A stretch of 64,000 nucleotides of DNA from Mucilaginibacter gotjawali (GCF_002355435.1 NZ_AP017313.1:4898001-4962000), one strand, 5' to 3'. Positions 33,750 to 42,874 are shown, numbered from the stretch's first letter. Program-made: numbers and translations. Notes: generated from the letters alone by a model not told the origin.

Positions 33750-34883
33750 TTATAAATATAATTGAACAGAATTCCAGACTTGCCCGACACTTATCGCCGT
33801 TATACAGGGAAAAGTGCCATTTCCCTGTATCGGATAAATACAATTCCAGTTACAATTATAGCAGTCCATTTTCTCGTAAACACATGCCGGCGAATCGTCA
33901 AAAGCAAACGGATAGGGTGCAAAACGCCCGAAGTGCCCGCCTCCCAAAATACAAACTGACGGTGTTTTTACTGCTGCCGCTATATGGATGGCGCTGGTTT
34001 CATTACTGATAATTAAGGCGGCATTGCCAATCAACTCAATCAATCCATTTAAAGTGGTTGCGCCTGTTAAATTATTCACGCTGCCTGCGGGCAGGCGTTC
34101 CATTAAATAATCGGCTATTTCCATTTCACCCACGCTTCCCGCAATTGAAACCGGGGCTTTTGAATGCTGAAGAATGAGTTTTATTAATGCCAGAAATTTT
34201 TCGGCTTCCCATCTTCTTTTTGATACACCCGCTCCCGGAAAGATGACTACCCCATTGCGTTTTTTATTTTCAATAGCAATAAAGGGACCATCAATAGCAA
34301 CTGGTTGTAATAATACCTGTTCAATAAAAAATTTCGACCTGTCAAATTCAAAAACAATATTTTGAGGCAACATGAAAAGGCTGGTGTAAAGCTTATCGGT
34401 TTTTAATTTATACCGTGCAGCTATCCTTTCCGTGTCACCTCCAAAACCGATGATATTTTTTGCGGCGGTAAACCCGGCCAGCCCGTCGTTCAAAAAAGTC
34501 CGCGAAAAAGCAGGCTGTAAAACGGTGTGATAATTTTCCCGAAAAAGCTTTAGGCCTAATTTAAAGGTTTGAATGGGCGAATAATACAGATCATCCGGGT
34601 TAATGAAAAAGAATTCATTTACAAACTCACCATCATGTTTAAGGGCGAGATCCAGCCAAAGCGCGTTGCCCAATAAATCCATCTCATAGCCCTTATATAT
34701 TTCAGATCTGGCTATGATTTCAATAAAATTCCTGAATAATATGTAGTCGCCAATGGCATCGGTCTTGATCATCAGCAGCCGCGGCCGGCCTGATCTGAAC
34801 TTTGCCAAAAACTTTAACAGGCCCGGAATCCTCAACAATATAAAGCGGGTTATCCTGAATAAGTTCCTGTTTTTGCCGGGCAT
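33750..34883 (-). CDS. GT9 heptosyltransferase-family glycosyltransferase, 377 aa
   Basis: GRPRLLMIKTDAIGDYILFRNFIEII is the N-terminal GT9 motif. VVIFPGAGVSKRRWEAEKFLALI, NLTGATTLNGLIELIGNAALIISNETSAIHIAAA and SVCILGGGHFGRFAPYP follow as the donor-binding part. A cysteine-rich C-terminus, YEKMDCYNCNWNCIYP, is found in some members. I start at the ATG at 34883; a TTG at 34916 overlapping the upstream stop by 8 bases is an alternative. It probably adds a sugar to LPS core-like glycan from the cytosolic side. Confidence 0.85.
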   Translation of the reverse strand: MPGKNRNLFRITRFILLRIPGLLKFLAKFRSGRPRLLMIKTDAIGDYILFRNFIEIIARSEIYKGYEMDLLGNALWLDLALKHDGEFVNEFFFINPDDLYYSPIQTFKLGLKLFRENYHTVLQPAFSRTFLNDGLAGFTAAKNIIGFGGDTERIAARYKLKTDKLYTSLFMLPQNIVFEFDRSKFFIEQVLLQPVAIDGPFIAIENKKRNGVVIFPGAGVSKRRWEAEKFLALIKLILQHSKAPVSIAGSVGEMEIADYLMERLPAGSVNNLTGATTLNGLIELIGNAALIISNETSAIHIAAAVKTPSVCILGGGHFGRFAPYPFAFDDSPACVYEKMDCYNCNWNCIYPIQGNGTFPCITAISVGQVWNSVQLYL

Positions 34884-34908
34884 CTTTATCGCTTCAAAGT
34901 TGATCCGA

Positions 34909-35853
34909 TTATCCAAATTTCTTCACCAGCCATTCAAAGTGCTTTTGGAAACAAAAGTCGTATCCGTTTGCTCCTTCAGGCATAACATTGGGGATCTGGT
35001 AAAAAACTTCCAGCAGGCGTTTAACTTTTAAGCCTTCGGCAATGGAATAGGGGAACGACTGGTTACCTATAAATAATTTACAGCCGGCAATTATTTCGGC
35101 CAGTTCTAAAAAATCACTCACCTGGCGCCATTTCAATTGAGGAATACTCTTTTTCATCTCCTTGTATTCAGATTCAACGCCCACAAAAACCAGGTGTTTA
35201 TAGCCTGACAGGAAAGAATAATCCACCAATGCGTTATTGTATCTCGAGCTTCTTGCCAAAACAATACATTCAGCAAAGTTTTTATCAGGTATTACATTGA
35301 GCCATGGCGAGGTAAGATCAGGCGTTATACCTGTAGTGAAAAAGTTCCAGCGGGCTATATTCCCCTTATCCGTTGCAAAGCCGGCTTTCCTGAAAAGCGT
35401 CAGGTCAAGATGAATCTGATGCTGATCAAAAACGGGAATATCGCTGATATAGGACTGCATTGCCAGCAGGGGACGTAAACTGGCAACCATTTTTTCGTTG
35501 AGCATAACCGAGCCCAGGGGATGCTCATAACCATTACCAATGGTTAAGGGTTCGTTTATTTTTAAAACCAAATTAACAGGCTTTCCTGATAATTCATGCA
35601 ACTTTTTTACCAAAGGCAAACTGTAAATAATATCTCCTGCATTTCCGTTATGAAGCACATTAATTTCAGCGGCCGCACCCACTTTTAACATAATTTCGTC
35701 AAGTGTGGTATCAAAACCGGCATCAACAAATCGCTCAAGCTTCGAAGTGATCTTATAATGAGACCGCTGCCTTTTATATTGCTTATGTCCCTCTTCGTCG
35801 GTCAGTTTTAACCATATTTTTTTCAGGTGATTTTGTCTGAAACTTTTTCGCAT
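34909..35853 (-). CDS. GT-B-like protein of the glycan cluster, 314 aa
   Basis: Not a clear named family. An N-terminal basic helix (MRKSFRQNHLKKIWLKLTDE) precedes INVLHNGNAGDIIYSLPLVKKLHE, which looks like the GT9 nucleotide-sugar start with the G-D-I-I-Y motif. HLVFVGVESEYKEM and ELAEIIAGCKLFIGNQSFPYSIAEGLKVKRLLE follow, like the donor-site half. It is probably a diverged heptosyltransferase-like GT-B enzyme. It sits directly upstream of the GT9 gene in the same direction. Confidence 0.72.
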   Translation of the reverse strand: MRKSFRQNHLKKIWLKLTDEEGHKQYKRQRSHYKITSKLERFVDAGFDTTLDEIMLKVGAAAEINVLHNGNAGDIIYSLPLVKKLHELSGKPVNLVLKINEPLTIGNGYEHPLGSVMLNEKMVASLRPLLAMQSYISDIPVFDQHQIHLDLTLFRKAGFATDKGNIARWNFFTTGITPDLTSPWLNVIPDKNFAECIVLARSSRYNNALVDYSFLSGYKHLVFVGVESEYKEMKKSIPQLKWRQVSDFLELAEIIAGCKLFIGNQSFPYSIAEGLKVKRLLEVFYQIPNVMPEGANGYDFCFQKHFEWLVKKFG

Positions 35854-35958
35854 TTTTTTTGATCAATTAAAAGCTGTTACACAAATCTTTGCGCTTAAAA
35901 GTAATTAAGGATGCACTTTGTAAAAACTTTATGGTAGTACAACAAATTATCCCATTTG

Positions 35959-35992
35959 TGACAATAAACGGAAATATAATCGTTTATTGTCA
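35959..35992. promoter_or_regulatory. Perfect 12-base inverted repeat in a divergent promoter region
   Basis: TGACAATAAACG (35959-35970) and CGTTTATTGTCA (35981-35992) flank a 10-base AT-rich centre. The site lies between the minus-strand GT-B-like gene and the plus-strand GT2 gene, the only divergent point inside the glycan cluster. It is a candidate operator; there is no T tract for a terminator. Confidence 0.55.
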
Positions 35993-36034
35993 GTATCGAG
36001 ACATTTGACAAATATAAATTAATTGTTTAGGGAT

Positions 36035-36790
36035 ATGCCCCGTGAAGATAGTTTAAAGCCTTTTAAAAATTGCAGCTCCTCAATTTCCAACGGGAAGATC
36101 TCCATTATAATAGCAACACTTAACGCCGGCGCTACTTTACAAGCTTGTTTAAACAGTGTATACACCCAGTGTTATCCCGAAATTGAAATCATTATTATTG
36201 ACGGTAAAAGCACCGACAATACCCTTGAAATAATAAAACAAAACCGTTCACATATTTCTGTGAGTATCAGTGAACCGGATGCAGGGGTTTATGATGCCAT
36301 GAATAAGGGGATAAAAAAAGCAACGGGCAAATGGTATTATTTTTTAGGGGCCGACGATGTTTTATTTGCTGATTTCTCCGGCCTGGCGTTTCAGCTTGCT
36401 GACGCTGCTGCCATTTACTACGGCAGTGTGCTTACCAGGGGTGTAAAACGCTTTGGTTATGTATCTATGTACCAAATGGCCAAAACCGGCATCTTTCACC
36501 AGGCCATTATTTACCCGGCGTCGATATTTAAAAAATACGAGTACGAACAAAAATACCATGTATTTGGTGATTATGCCTTTAACATTAAATGCTACGGCGA
36601 TAAAAACATAAAGTGGATATTTAAAGATTACATCATCGCAAATTTTAACCACACGGGATTGTCAAGCTTTGAAGCCGATGACACGTTTGAAAAAGACAAA
36701 CCCGGATTGGTCCGCGAAAATTTTAATACCCTGATTTGGCTAAGGTTCAGGTTGAAAATGATAAAGAAGATTTGGTTAAAGAAAAGTTAA
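36035..36790 (+). CDS. Family 2 glycosyltransferase, WcaA-like, 251 aa
   Basis: KISIIIATLNAGATLQACLNS, EIIIIDGKSTDNTLEII, EPDAGVYDAMNKGIKKATGKW and YFLGADDVLF are the typical sequence of motifs of a colanic-acid WcaA/WbbX-type GT2. The ATG at 36035 is used; a TTG four codons upstream is less likely. It is the only plus-strand gene in the cluster and faces the next gene, 13 bases apart, convergently. Confidence 0.87.
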   Translation: MPREDSLKPFKNCSSSISNGKISIIIATLNAGATLQACLNSVYTQCYPEIEIIIIDGKSTDNTLEIIKQNRSHISVSISEPDAGVYDAMNKGIKKATGKWYYFLGADDVLFADFSGLAFQLADAAAIYYGSVLTRGVKRFGYVSMYQMAKTGIFHQAIIYPASIFKKYEYEQKYHVFGDYAFNIKCYGDKNIKWIFKDYIIANFNHTGLSSFEADDTFEKDKPGLVRENFNTLIWLRFRLKMIKKIWLKKS

Positions 36791-36803
36791 AGCTCCGGAA
36801 AAT

Positions 36804-37799
36804 TCAGGGTTTGAATCTTTCTATCGTTTTATGATAAACCGACGACCGTACCTTATCTACCACATCAAAAATAGTTAACCGGCTATTATTGTTATGGAGC
36901 AAATTGTTGATCTTGCTTTTGTATTGGGCAATTAAGGCCCTGTTCGCGAATAATTCCCTGTAGCTTTTCCAAATCCATGTTTGCCCAACAAGCAACTTTG
37001 GCAACAGGTCAATAATCGTGATCTGCAAATACCACGCTTTTAACGCCCAGCCATTTAAATGAAGCGCATGAAAGTAAAACCGGTTACGAAAATAAATGCT
37101 TTTTACCCACTTTGCAGTCTGGTAGTTTTTGGTACTTGCCGAAACCTTGTGCCTGCAAACAGAATTATGCTCATAGTAACATTTCCAGTTCATGCGCCAC
37201 GCTCTCACGCTAAGTTCCATGTCCTCGCAATAGAACGGCGAAAACAACTCATAAAAGCCCCCCGTTTGCTTTAGCTTTTCGGTGCTGATTAATGCGTTTG
37301 CACCCGATAGATAAAACGTATACAAGCGGTCCTTTTCATTGTTGGTGTAGTAAAAAAAATCGGTTTTTAATTTAAAACCATTTAACTTAGGTACCCTTGC
37401 AGCATCCTGTATATGGTCTCCCTCCATATCAATAATACGCCCCATTACTCCAAAAGTGTCCCACCTTAAAAAGTACTTCCATTGCTGGTCAAAATACCCG
37501 TGGGTAAGCTTCACATCGGAGTTTAAAAGCAGGGTGAGTTCATGCTGAGCAATTTCGATCCCCCTGTTGCAGGTATAAGAAAACCCCTTATTTTCGGCAT
37601 TAACCACCAGGATCACATTGGGATAAGCTGACCTGATAAATTCAACCGAATCATCTTTTGACCCATCATCAACAACAATAATTTCATATTCAATCCCTGC
37701 AGCGGCAACCACCTCATAGGTGTAAGGCAGATACTCCTGCAGCAGGTGCCTGCCATTATAATTGGGAATAACAATTGAAACACTTTTCCTGATATCCAC
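36804..37799 (-). CDS. Family 2 glycosyltransferase, 331 aa
   Basis: SVSIVIPNYNGRHLLQEYLPYTYE, EIIVVDDGSKDDSVEFI, NKGFSYTCNRGIEIA and LTLLLNSDVKL are GT2 donor-site motifs, and FSPFYCEDMELSVRAWRMNW holds the ED acid/base motif. The start codon is GTG, 6 bases after the upstream gene, so the pair is co-transcribed. It resembles rhamnosyl- or galactofuranosyl-transferases. The sugar is not identified. Confidence 0.85.
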   Translation of the reverse strand: MDIRKSVSIVIPNYNGRHLLQEYLPYTYEVVAAAGIEYEIIVVDDGSKDDSVEFIRSAYPNVILVVNAENKGFSYTCNRGIEIAQHELTLLLNSDVKLTHGYFDQQWKYFLRWDTFGVMGRIIDMEGDHIQDAARVPKLNGFKLKTDFFYYTNNEKDRLYTFYLSGANALISTEKLKQTGGFYELFSPFYCEDMELSVRAWRMNWKCYYEHNSVCRHKVSASTKNYQTAKWVKSIYFRNRFYFHALHLNGWALKAWYLQITIIDLLPKLLVGQTWIWKSYRELFANRALIAQYKSKINNLLHNNNSRLTIFDVVDKVRSSVYHKTIERFKP

Positions 37800-37805
37800 C
37801 TTGCG

Positions 37806-38684
37806 CTATTTAAATATTTTATAATTACGGTATTCGCTCACTCTCCACCCCGTAAGGTCCTCAATTTTTTGTAACAACTTCCTTCTGAAAGTCATTTTTT
37901 TATGGAGTTTTTTTAAGTCGATATCCAGGTTCCAGTTAGTGGCTTCAATCCTTTTTTTCATCACCTGCGGATGGGTACCGGCAAACCGGATCAGCCTGTC
38001 GGCATTCTTGTAATCAAATTCAAAAGATTCAGGAAGGTTTTGCGCCAGCCAGGTATCATCATGATAAAACTGGTTAAAATTGCGCAATTTATTTTTCAAA
38101 CCTTCAGGAGGTTTTACCCAGCCATAGTGATAGATATAGGCGTCAATCAGTTTTACTTTAATTTTGCGGCCATCAAGCCTGAAACCCTGCGCATCCCTGT
38201 ATGAGTGGATCGCCTTATTGTTTCTTAGTATCCGTATCTCGCGCCTGTACCATCTGCGCGAGTGTCCGTAATAATCATATGAGCCGTAAAAATGAAGGTA
38301 TTTAAATAATAAGCCTTCTATATTTTTATCACCCAGGTTATCTTCCATCTCTTTTTTTATTAACGGAAGATATTTTTCGTGCACACATTCGTCACCCTGG
38401 ATATAAAAAGCCCAGTCAGCATCCGGCGAAATGGCATTAAAGGCAATATCCGTTTGCGCAGCAAATACCGCTCCCCCATCGCGCAGGGAATCGTCCCAAA
38501 CCGTATTAATTATTTTTATTTTGGGCGAATTGATGCCTTTTATCAGGCTTTCGGTTTCGTCGTCACTATTTCCAAGGGCCACCACAAATTCATCACAAAC
38601 AGGTAAAATTGAAGTAATGGCCTCAACAACAGGATAATCATTTTTTACTGCATTCCTGATAAACGTAAACCCCGATACCTTCAT
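37806..38684 (-). CDS. Glycosyltransferase family 2-like protein, 292 aa
   Basis: MKVSGFTFIRNAVKNDYPVVEAI, EFVVALGNSDDETESLI and DWAFYIQGDECVHEKYLP (DxE-like acceptor metal site) fit the GT2-type enzymes without full invariant DDGS. A YHYGWVKPPEGLKNKL motif and an RWYRREIRILRN segment are shared with similar glycan-cluster proteins. It is the first gene of a minus-strand pair with the 331-residue GT2. No membrane helices. Confidence 0.8.
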   Translation of the reverse strand: MKVSGFTFIRNAVKNDYPVVEAITSILPVCDEFVVALGNSDDETESLIKGINSPKIKIINTVWDDSLRDGGAVFAAQTDIAFNAISPDADWAFYIQGDECVHEKYLPLIKKEMEDNLGDKNIEGLLFKYLHFYGSYDYYGHSRRWYRREIRILRNNKAIHSYRDAQGFRLDGRKIKVKLIDAYIYHYGWVKPPEGLKNKLRNFNQFYHDDTWLAQNLPESFEFDYKNADRLIRFAGTHPQVMKKRIEATNWNLDIDLKKLHKKMTFRRKLLQKIEDLTGWRVSEYRNYKIFK

Positions 38685-38845
38685 TTATGTATTATGTATA
38701 GTTTTTGCGATAATAATACGAATATAACTTTACTATAATTTATAATAAAAGCTTATCAAACCATTGTATTAAAAAGCAAATATATATTTATGCCGCGTTA
38801 CTCACATATAAATAGTAACAAACTGTTAATTGTTCAAATACATTA

Positions 38846-38853
38846 TATTTTTG
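38846..38853 (+). promoter_or_regulatory. -7 element upstream of meaB
   Basis: TATTTTTG matches TAnnTTTG and lies 16 bases before the ATG at 38870. The -33 box is not clear. Confidence 0.4.
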
Positions 38854-38869
38854 TTCCTTTATAAAACTA

Positions 38870-39766
38870 ATGGAAAGCAGTTTACCATACATAAAACCTG
38901 ATGCCGCCGATTTCCGGTCGGTTGCACGTGCTTTAACCATAGTAGAGAACGACCTGGCCGGCTCAGGGGAGCTCCTGAAAAGCTTAACTTTTAAAAATAA
39001 TGCACCCATCATCGGTATTACCGGGCCGCCGGGTGCCGGTAAAAGCACCCTCGTTAATTCACTGATCAACAGCTTACTTACCGGCGAAAATAAAATTGCG
39101 GTGCTTGCGGTTGACCCTACTTCGCCGTTTAATTTCGGGTCATTGCTTGGCGACAGGATCAGGATGGCAGCGCATTTTAACCATCCGGGTGTTTTTATCC
39201 GGTCGCTGGCTACCCGCGGCTCCTTAGGGGGCCTGTCAGCAAAAACAATTGAAATGACCGATGTATTGCGTGCCGCCGGGTTTAATTATATTTTAGTTGA
39301 AACAGTTGGCGTAGGCCAATCAGAAGTTGAAATTGCGGGGCTGGCCGATATTACCTTACTTGTTTTAGTGCCCGAAAGCGGTGATGAAATTCAAAACATT
39401 AAATCGGGCCTGATGGAAATTGCCGATGCCTTTATCATCAATAAGGCCGACAGGGCCGACGCTGACCTTTTTGCCAACAATTTAAAAAAGATCATCCACC
39501 AAAACAGGGCAGAGCAAATCCCGGTTTTTAAAACTATTGCTTCAACCGGCGGGGGCGTTAGCGAAGTAACTTCTTTTATATTCAAAGCACCTCATTTAAA
39601 AAACAAACGCAAAGCATATTTACTTGCCGAAAAAGCTTTTAAAATTATCCAGTTTAATCGTATGGCTGACATAGATAAAAAAAGGCTGCAGGAAGATATC
39701 GCAAAGGCTTCGGCGAAACCCGGGTTTAATTTCTATCGTTTCCTTGAGGGTTATCAAAAAAATTAA
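38870..39766 (+). CDS. meaB: MeaB/ArgK GTPase chaperone of methylmalonyl-CoA mutase, 298 aa
   Basis: The P-loop GITGPPGAGKSTLVNSLI, VDPTSPFNFGSLLGDRIRM, VETVGVGQSEVEIAGLADI and INKADRADADLF are characteristic of the MeaB branch of G3E GTPases. It loads and protects the cobalamin cofactor of methylmalonyl-CoA mutase, using GTP. The mutase genes are not in this window. The C-terminal dimerisation arm is shorter than in some members, but the length near 300 is within the usual range. Confidence 0.93.
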   Translation: MESSLPYIKPDAADFRSVARALTIVENDLAGSGELLKSLTFKNNAPIIGITGPPGAGKSTLVNSLINSLLTGENKIAVLAVDPTSPFNFGSLLGDRIRMAAHFNHPGVFIRSLATRGSLGGLSAKTIEMTDVLRAAGFNYILVETVGVGQSEVEIAGLADITLLVLVPESGDEIQNIKSGLMEIADAFIINKADRADADLFANNLKKIIHQNRAEQIPVFKTIASTGGGVSEVTSFIFKAPHLKNKRKAYLLAEKAFKIIQFNRMADIDKKRLQEDIAKASAKPGFNFYRFLEGYQKN

Positions 39767-39787
39767 AATTTCAACCCATCAACTTAA

Positions 39788-41077
39788 TCAACCATTCATG
39801 ATCTCTTCAATTTCCTCGGCTTCTACCGGGATATCAGCCATCAGGTCGATGTTGCCGCCATGTGTTATCAGTATGTTGTTTTCAATCCTGATGCCCAAAC
39901 CCTCTGCGGGGATATAGATCCCCGGTTCGCAGGTTAAAATATTGCCAACTTCAAATGGTTTATACCTGCTTGCAAAATCGTGTACATCCAACCCCAGGTG
40001 ATGCGAGGTGCCATGCATAAAATATTTTTTATATAAAGGCATTTTGGGGTCCTGCCGGTTCACATCATGTCTGTCAAGCAAACCCAGATCAACCAGTTCG
40101 CCAGTCATTATCCGGCCTACCTCTTCCTGGTATTCAGTTAATACTGTACCGGCCACAATAAGTTGGGTCGCTGCCCGCATCACCCGTAAAACCGCATCGT
40201 AAACATCCCGCTGGCGTTTAGTAAAGCGGCCATTAACAGGTATGCTCCTGCTCATGTCGGCATTGTAATTGGCATATTCAGCGGCGAAATCAAAAAGGAT
40301 AATGTCGCCGTCTTTGCAAACCTGGTTATTGTCGGTATAATGCAGTACAATAGCGTTTTTCCCGGAGGCTATGATCGGATTGTAGGCATGGCCGGTGGCC
40401 CGCTGCCGTAAAAACTCATGGGTAATCTCAGCCTCAATCTCGTACTCGGTTACGTCGGGGTGTACAAATTTCAGTACACGTATAAAGGCATCGCGGGTAA
40501 TATTGCATGCTTTTTTGGTCAGTTCAATTTCCCATGGAGATTTAATTGCCCGTAAATCGCGTAATATCGGTGCAGATCTTTCATATTTATGTAACGGATA
40601 TTTCGTTCGCAACGCATCGTACATTCTTATATCCCGGTAGGGCACAGTATGGGCGTAACGGTCGTTTTCGTTGCTATTTATAAAAATGTATTCGGCGTAA
40701 TTAACAATACTGTGTAAAACAGCATCGTACTCAGTGAGCCAGAAAATATTTTCAATACCCGAAGTTTTTTTTGCCTCCTCTTTGGTATACTTATGCCCTT
40801 CCCAAATAGCAACGTGCTCGTTGGTTTGTCTTAAAAACAGTACTTCTTTGTATAACGGATTAGGACAGTCGGGGAATAACAATAGCACACTTTGTTCCTG
40901 GTCAATACCAGTTAAGTAAAAAAAATCAGGGTTTTGCTTAAATGGAAAGTTTTGATCACCGTTTCTGGGAAATTCATCATTTGAATGAAAAATAGCTATG
41001 GATGAGGACTTTAGTCGCGAAACGAAATTATTTCTATTATAGGTAAATATCTCATTACTAATAGGCTCGTATTTCAT
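39788..41077 (-). CDS. pepP: Xaa-Pro aminopeptidase, peptidase family M24, 429 aa
   Basis: The M24 metal-binding residues are visible: ILFDFAAEYANYNADMSRSIPV (two Asp), GTSHHLGLDVHD (His), CEPGIYI (Glu) and GIRIENNILIT (Glu). An N-terminal creatinase-type domain begins at MKYEPISNEIFTYNR. I start at the ATG at 41077; the longer frame adds a basic 31-residue stretch not seen in PepP. It removes N-terminal residues before proline, with two Mn or Co ions. It is divergent from the ompA-like gene. Confidence 0.92.
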   Translation of the reverse strand: MKYEPISNEIFTYNRNNFVSRLKSSSIAIFHSNDEFPRNGDQNFPFKQNPDFFYLTGIDQEQSVLLLFPDCPNPLYKEVLFLRQTNEHVAIWEGHKYTKEEAKKTSGIENIFWLTEYDAVLHSIVNYAEYIFINSNENDRYAHTVPYRDIRMYDALRTKYPLHKYERSAPILRDLRAIKSPWEIELTKKACNITRDAFIRVLKFVHPDVTEYEIEAEITHEFLRQRATGHAYNPIIASGKNAIVLHYTDNNQVCKDGDIILFDFAAEYANYNADMSRSIPVNGRFTKRQRDVYDAVLRVMRAATQLIVAGTVLTEYQEEVGRIMTGELVDLGLLDRHDVNRQDPKMPLYKKYFMHGTSHHLGLDVHDFASRYKPFEVGNILTCEPGIYIPAEGLGIRIENNILITHGGNIDLMADIPVEAEEIEEIMNG

Positions 41078-41167
41078 TTTTGCAGGATTAATTGTTTTTT
41101 TAAACGGATTTTTTTTATTTATTTGTAATTCTTTTATAAAATTTGGAACAATGTTTGGTAAATGTTT

Positions 41168-41188
41168 CAAACATAATTACTATTTTTG
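41168..41188. promoter_or_regulatory. Overlapping divergent -7 elements between pepP and the OmpA gene
   Basis: On the plus strand TATTTTTG (41181-41188) lies 37 bases before the OmpA-family ATG, with TTTG at 41154-41157 as a possible -33 box. On the minus strand the complement of CAAACATA (41168-41175) reads TATGTTTG. Both match TAnnTTTG. Confidence 0.5.
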
Positions 41189-41225
41189 AAAAAAATCACA
41201 ATTAAAATCGTTTAATCTTAAAACT

Positions 41226-42593
41226 ATGAACTATTCTACATTAAAGAAAACAGTCGTCTTGTCATTTGTTTCCTTGATGGCAGTTGGGATGGCGAAAGCT
41301 CAAACAACTCCTGCGGATTCATCTAAAACGTCGTCTGGAACAGGCACTGCCAAGGTATTTGGCGGCGCTTCACAGTACAACACTTTTAGCATTGGTATCA
41401 ACATCGGTGCAACATCTCCGTCAGTATTTACAGGCGGTGCAAATCCTTTTCCAAAATCAAAAGCTGATTTGGGTTATGGCCTTTCGTTAAGAGACCAATT
41501 AAGCCACGCATTTAGCTTGCAATTAGACGCTCACGGCGGTACCTTAAAAGGTGACGCAGGCTCAGGCACTGTAACCGACTTAAAGGGCATGAAATGGTCA
41601 AGCTTCTCTACCAAATTTTGGTCTGGTAGCTTAAGCGGTGTTATTAACGTTGGTAACGTTAGTTTCCTTCACCGTGCAAACGCAGTTAACTTTTATGTTT
41701 CAGGTGGTGCTGGTTTAGCTTTCTACAAACCAGATCCAATTGATGCTAACGGCGTAGACCACAATTACAACAAAACTGTTAAAGAACTGATAGTTCCGAT
41801 CGGTGCCGGCGTTAAATTTAAATTGAGCGATCAGTTAGACCTTAATTTAGGCTATACTGAAAACTTTACTGATGGCATTAACCTGTCAGGTGTTCACGCT
41901 GCATTTCCTCAGGCTATCACAAACAAATATTCTTACGGTTACGCCGGTTTAGAATATACTTTCGGTCCTAAATCTAAACCAAGTTTAGAGTGGGCAAACC
42001 CGGTAGCAATGATGTATGATGAATTGTACGATGCTGCTTTACGCCAGGAAGTTGAAGCTTTGAAAGGCCGTGTTGCTAATGTTGAAACTGCGGTTAACGG
42101 CTTGAAGAAAGATTCTGACGGTGACGGTGTTTCTGATCAATTTGACAAATGTCCTAACACTCCTGCCGGTACTGTTGTTGACGGATCAGGTTGCCCGCTT
42201 CCTCCTCCTGTTGACACATCATTATTCATGAGAAAAGGACAGATCAGCGGTCCAGCTACTTCTGCTGCTGCTTATTCTAACATCCAGTTTGAATTTGACT
42301 CTTCAGTATTGAAAACATCTTCTTATCCAATTTTGGATGCTACTTCTGCTGACCTAAGGTCTTCAGGTGCATCTGCTGAATTAGATGGTTATGCTTCATC
42401 TGAAGGTACTGCTGCTCACAACATGCGTTTATCAAAAGACCGTGCAAACTCTGTAAAAACTTACTTAGTAAATTCAGGTGTTCCGGCTAAAAAATTAAAA
42501 GTTAAAGGTTTTGGTGAAACTCACCCAATCGCTGATAACTCAACTGAAGCAGGACGTATTGCAAATCGTCGTGTTGAATTCCACAAAAAATAA
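41226..42593 (+). CDS. OmpA-family outer membrane protein, 455 aa
   Basis: A signal peptide (to about Ala25, GMAKA) leads to an N-terminal beta-barrel with GINIGATSPSVFTGG and FKLSDQLDLNLGYTENF. A TSP3-like calcium repeat follows (DSDGDGVSDQFDKCPNTPAG, about 298-318). The C-terminal OmpA peptidoglycan-binding domain has ELDGYASSEGTAAHNMRLSKDRA and GFGETHPIADNSTEAGRIANRRV. It links the outer membrane to the cell wall. A strong hairpin terminator follows. Codon use is biased, as in highly expressed genes (frequent GGT, GCT and AAC). Confidence 0.93.
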   Translation: MNYSTLKKTVVLSFVSLMAVGMAKAQTTPADSSKTSSGTGTAKVFGGASQYNTFSIGINIGATSPSVFTGGANPFPKSKADLGYGLSLRDQLSHAFSLQLDAHGGTLKGDAGSGTVTDLKGMKWSSFSTKFWSGSLSGVINVGNVSFLHRANAVNFYVSGGAGLAFYKPDPIDANGVDHNYNKTVKELIVPIGAGVKFKLSDQLDLNLGYTENFTDGINLSGVHAAFPQAITNKYSYGYAGLEYTFGPKSKPSLEWANPVAMMYDELYDAALRQEVEALKGRVANVETAVNGLKKDSDGDGVSDQFDKCPNTPAGTVVDGSGCPLPPPVDTSLFMRKGQISGPATSAAAYSNIQFEFDSSVLKTSSYPILDATSADLRSSGASAELDGYASSEGTAAHNMRLSKDRANSVKTYLVNSGVPAKKLKVKGFGETHPIADNSTEAGRIANRRVEFHKK

Positions 42594-42614
42594 TCGGTAA
42601 TTCATATAATTACT

Positions 42615-42646
42615 AAAGGCTTCCCGCAACCCGGGAAGCCTTTTTT
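42615..42646 (+). terminator. Rho-independent terminator of the OmpA gene
   Basis: A 12-base stem AAAGGCTTCCCG / CGGGAAGCCTTT (42615-42626, 42632-42643) with a 5-base loop is followed by a T-rich tract. Confidence 0.88.
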
Positions 42647-42692
42647 ATTGTTAATTATTGAGGATCCCGGTTAAAATCAATAAGTAGTTAAT

Positions 42693-42724
42693 TAAATTTG
42701 TGCAGGGAAATTTAATTAAATTTG
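42693..42724 (+). promoter_or_regulatory. Repeated -7 elements before the small membrane protein gene
   Basis: TAAATTTG occurs at 42693-42700 and 42717-42724 within a direct repeat TTAATTAAATTTG 24 bases apart. The second copy ends 3 bases before the ATG at 42728, which would give an almost leaderless transcript. AAATTTAATTAAATTT at 42708-42723 is also a perfect palindrome. Confidence 0.45.
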
Positions 42725-42727
42725 AAC

Positions 42728-42874
42728 ATGTACTTCTTTAGAAAAAAAGACCCCAACCGGCCCATTAGTTTTAACCTTAAAGTAATGCACGCCATCAACG
42801 CCATTGCTATAACCGTATTTTTACTGGGTATACTCTGGAAGTTAGTGGAATGGCTGATCTGGAAAAAAATATAG
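42728..42874 (+). CDS. Small membrane protein, DUF6728-like, 48 aa
   Basis: MYFFRKKDPNRPISFNLKVM is followed by a membrane helix INAIAITVFLLGILWKLVEW and a short basic end. The N-terminal KKDPNRP-x-FNLKVMH pattern with one helix resembles DUF6728, a short Bacteroidota family of unknown role. It is too short for most gene callers. It sits between the OmpA terminator and ridA, both on the same strand. Confidence 0.75.
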   Translation: MYFFRKKDPNRPISFNLKVMHAINAIAITVFLLGILWKLVEWLIWKKI

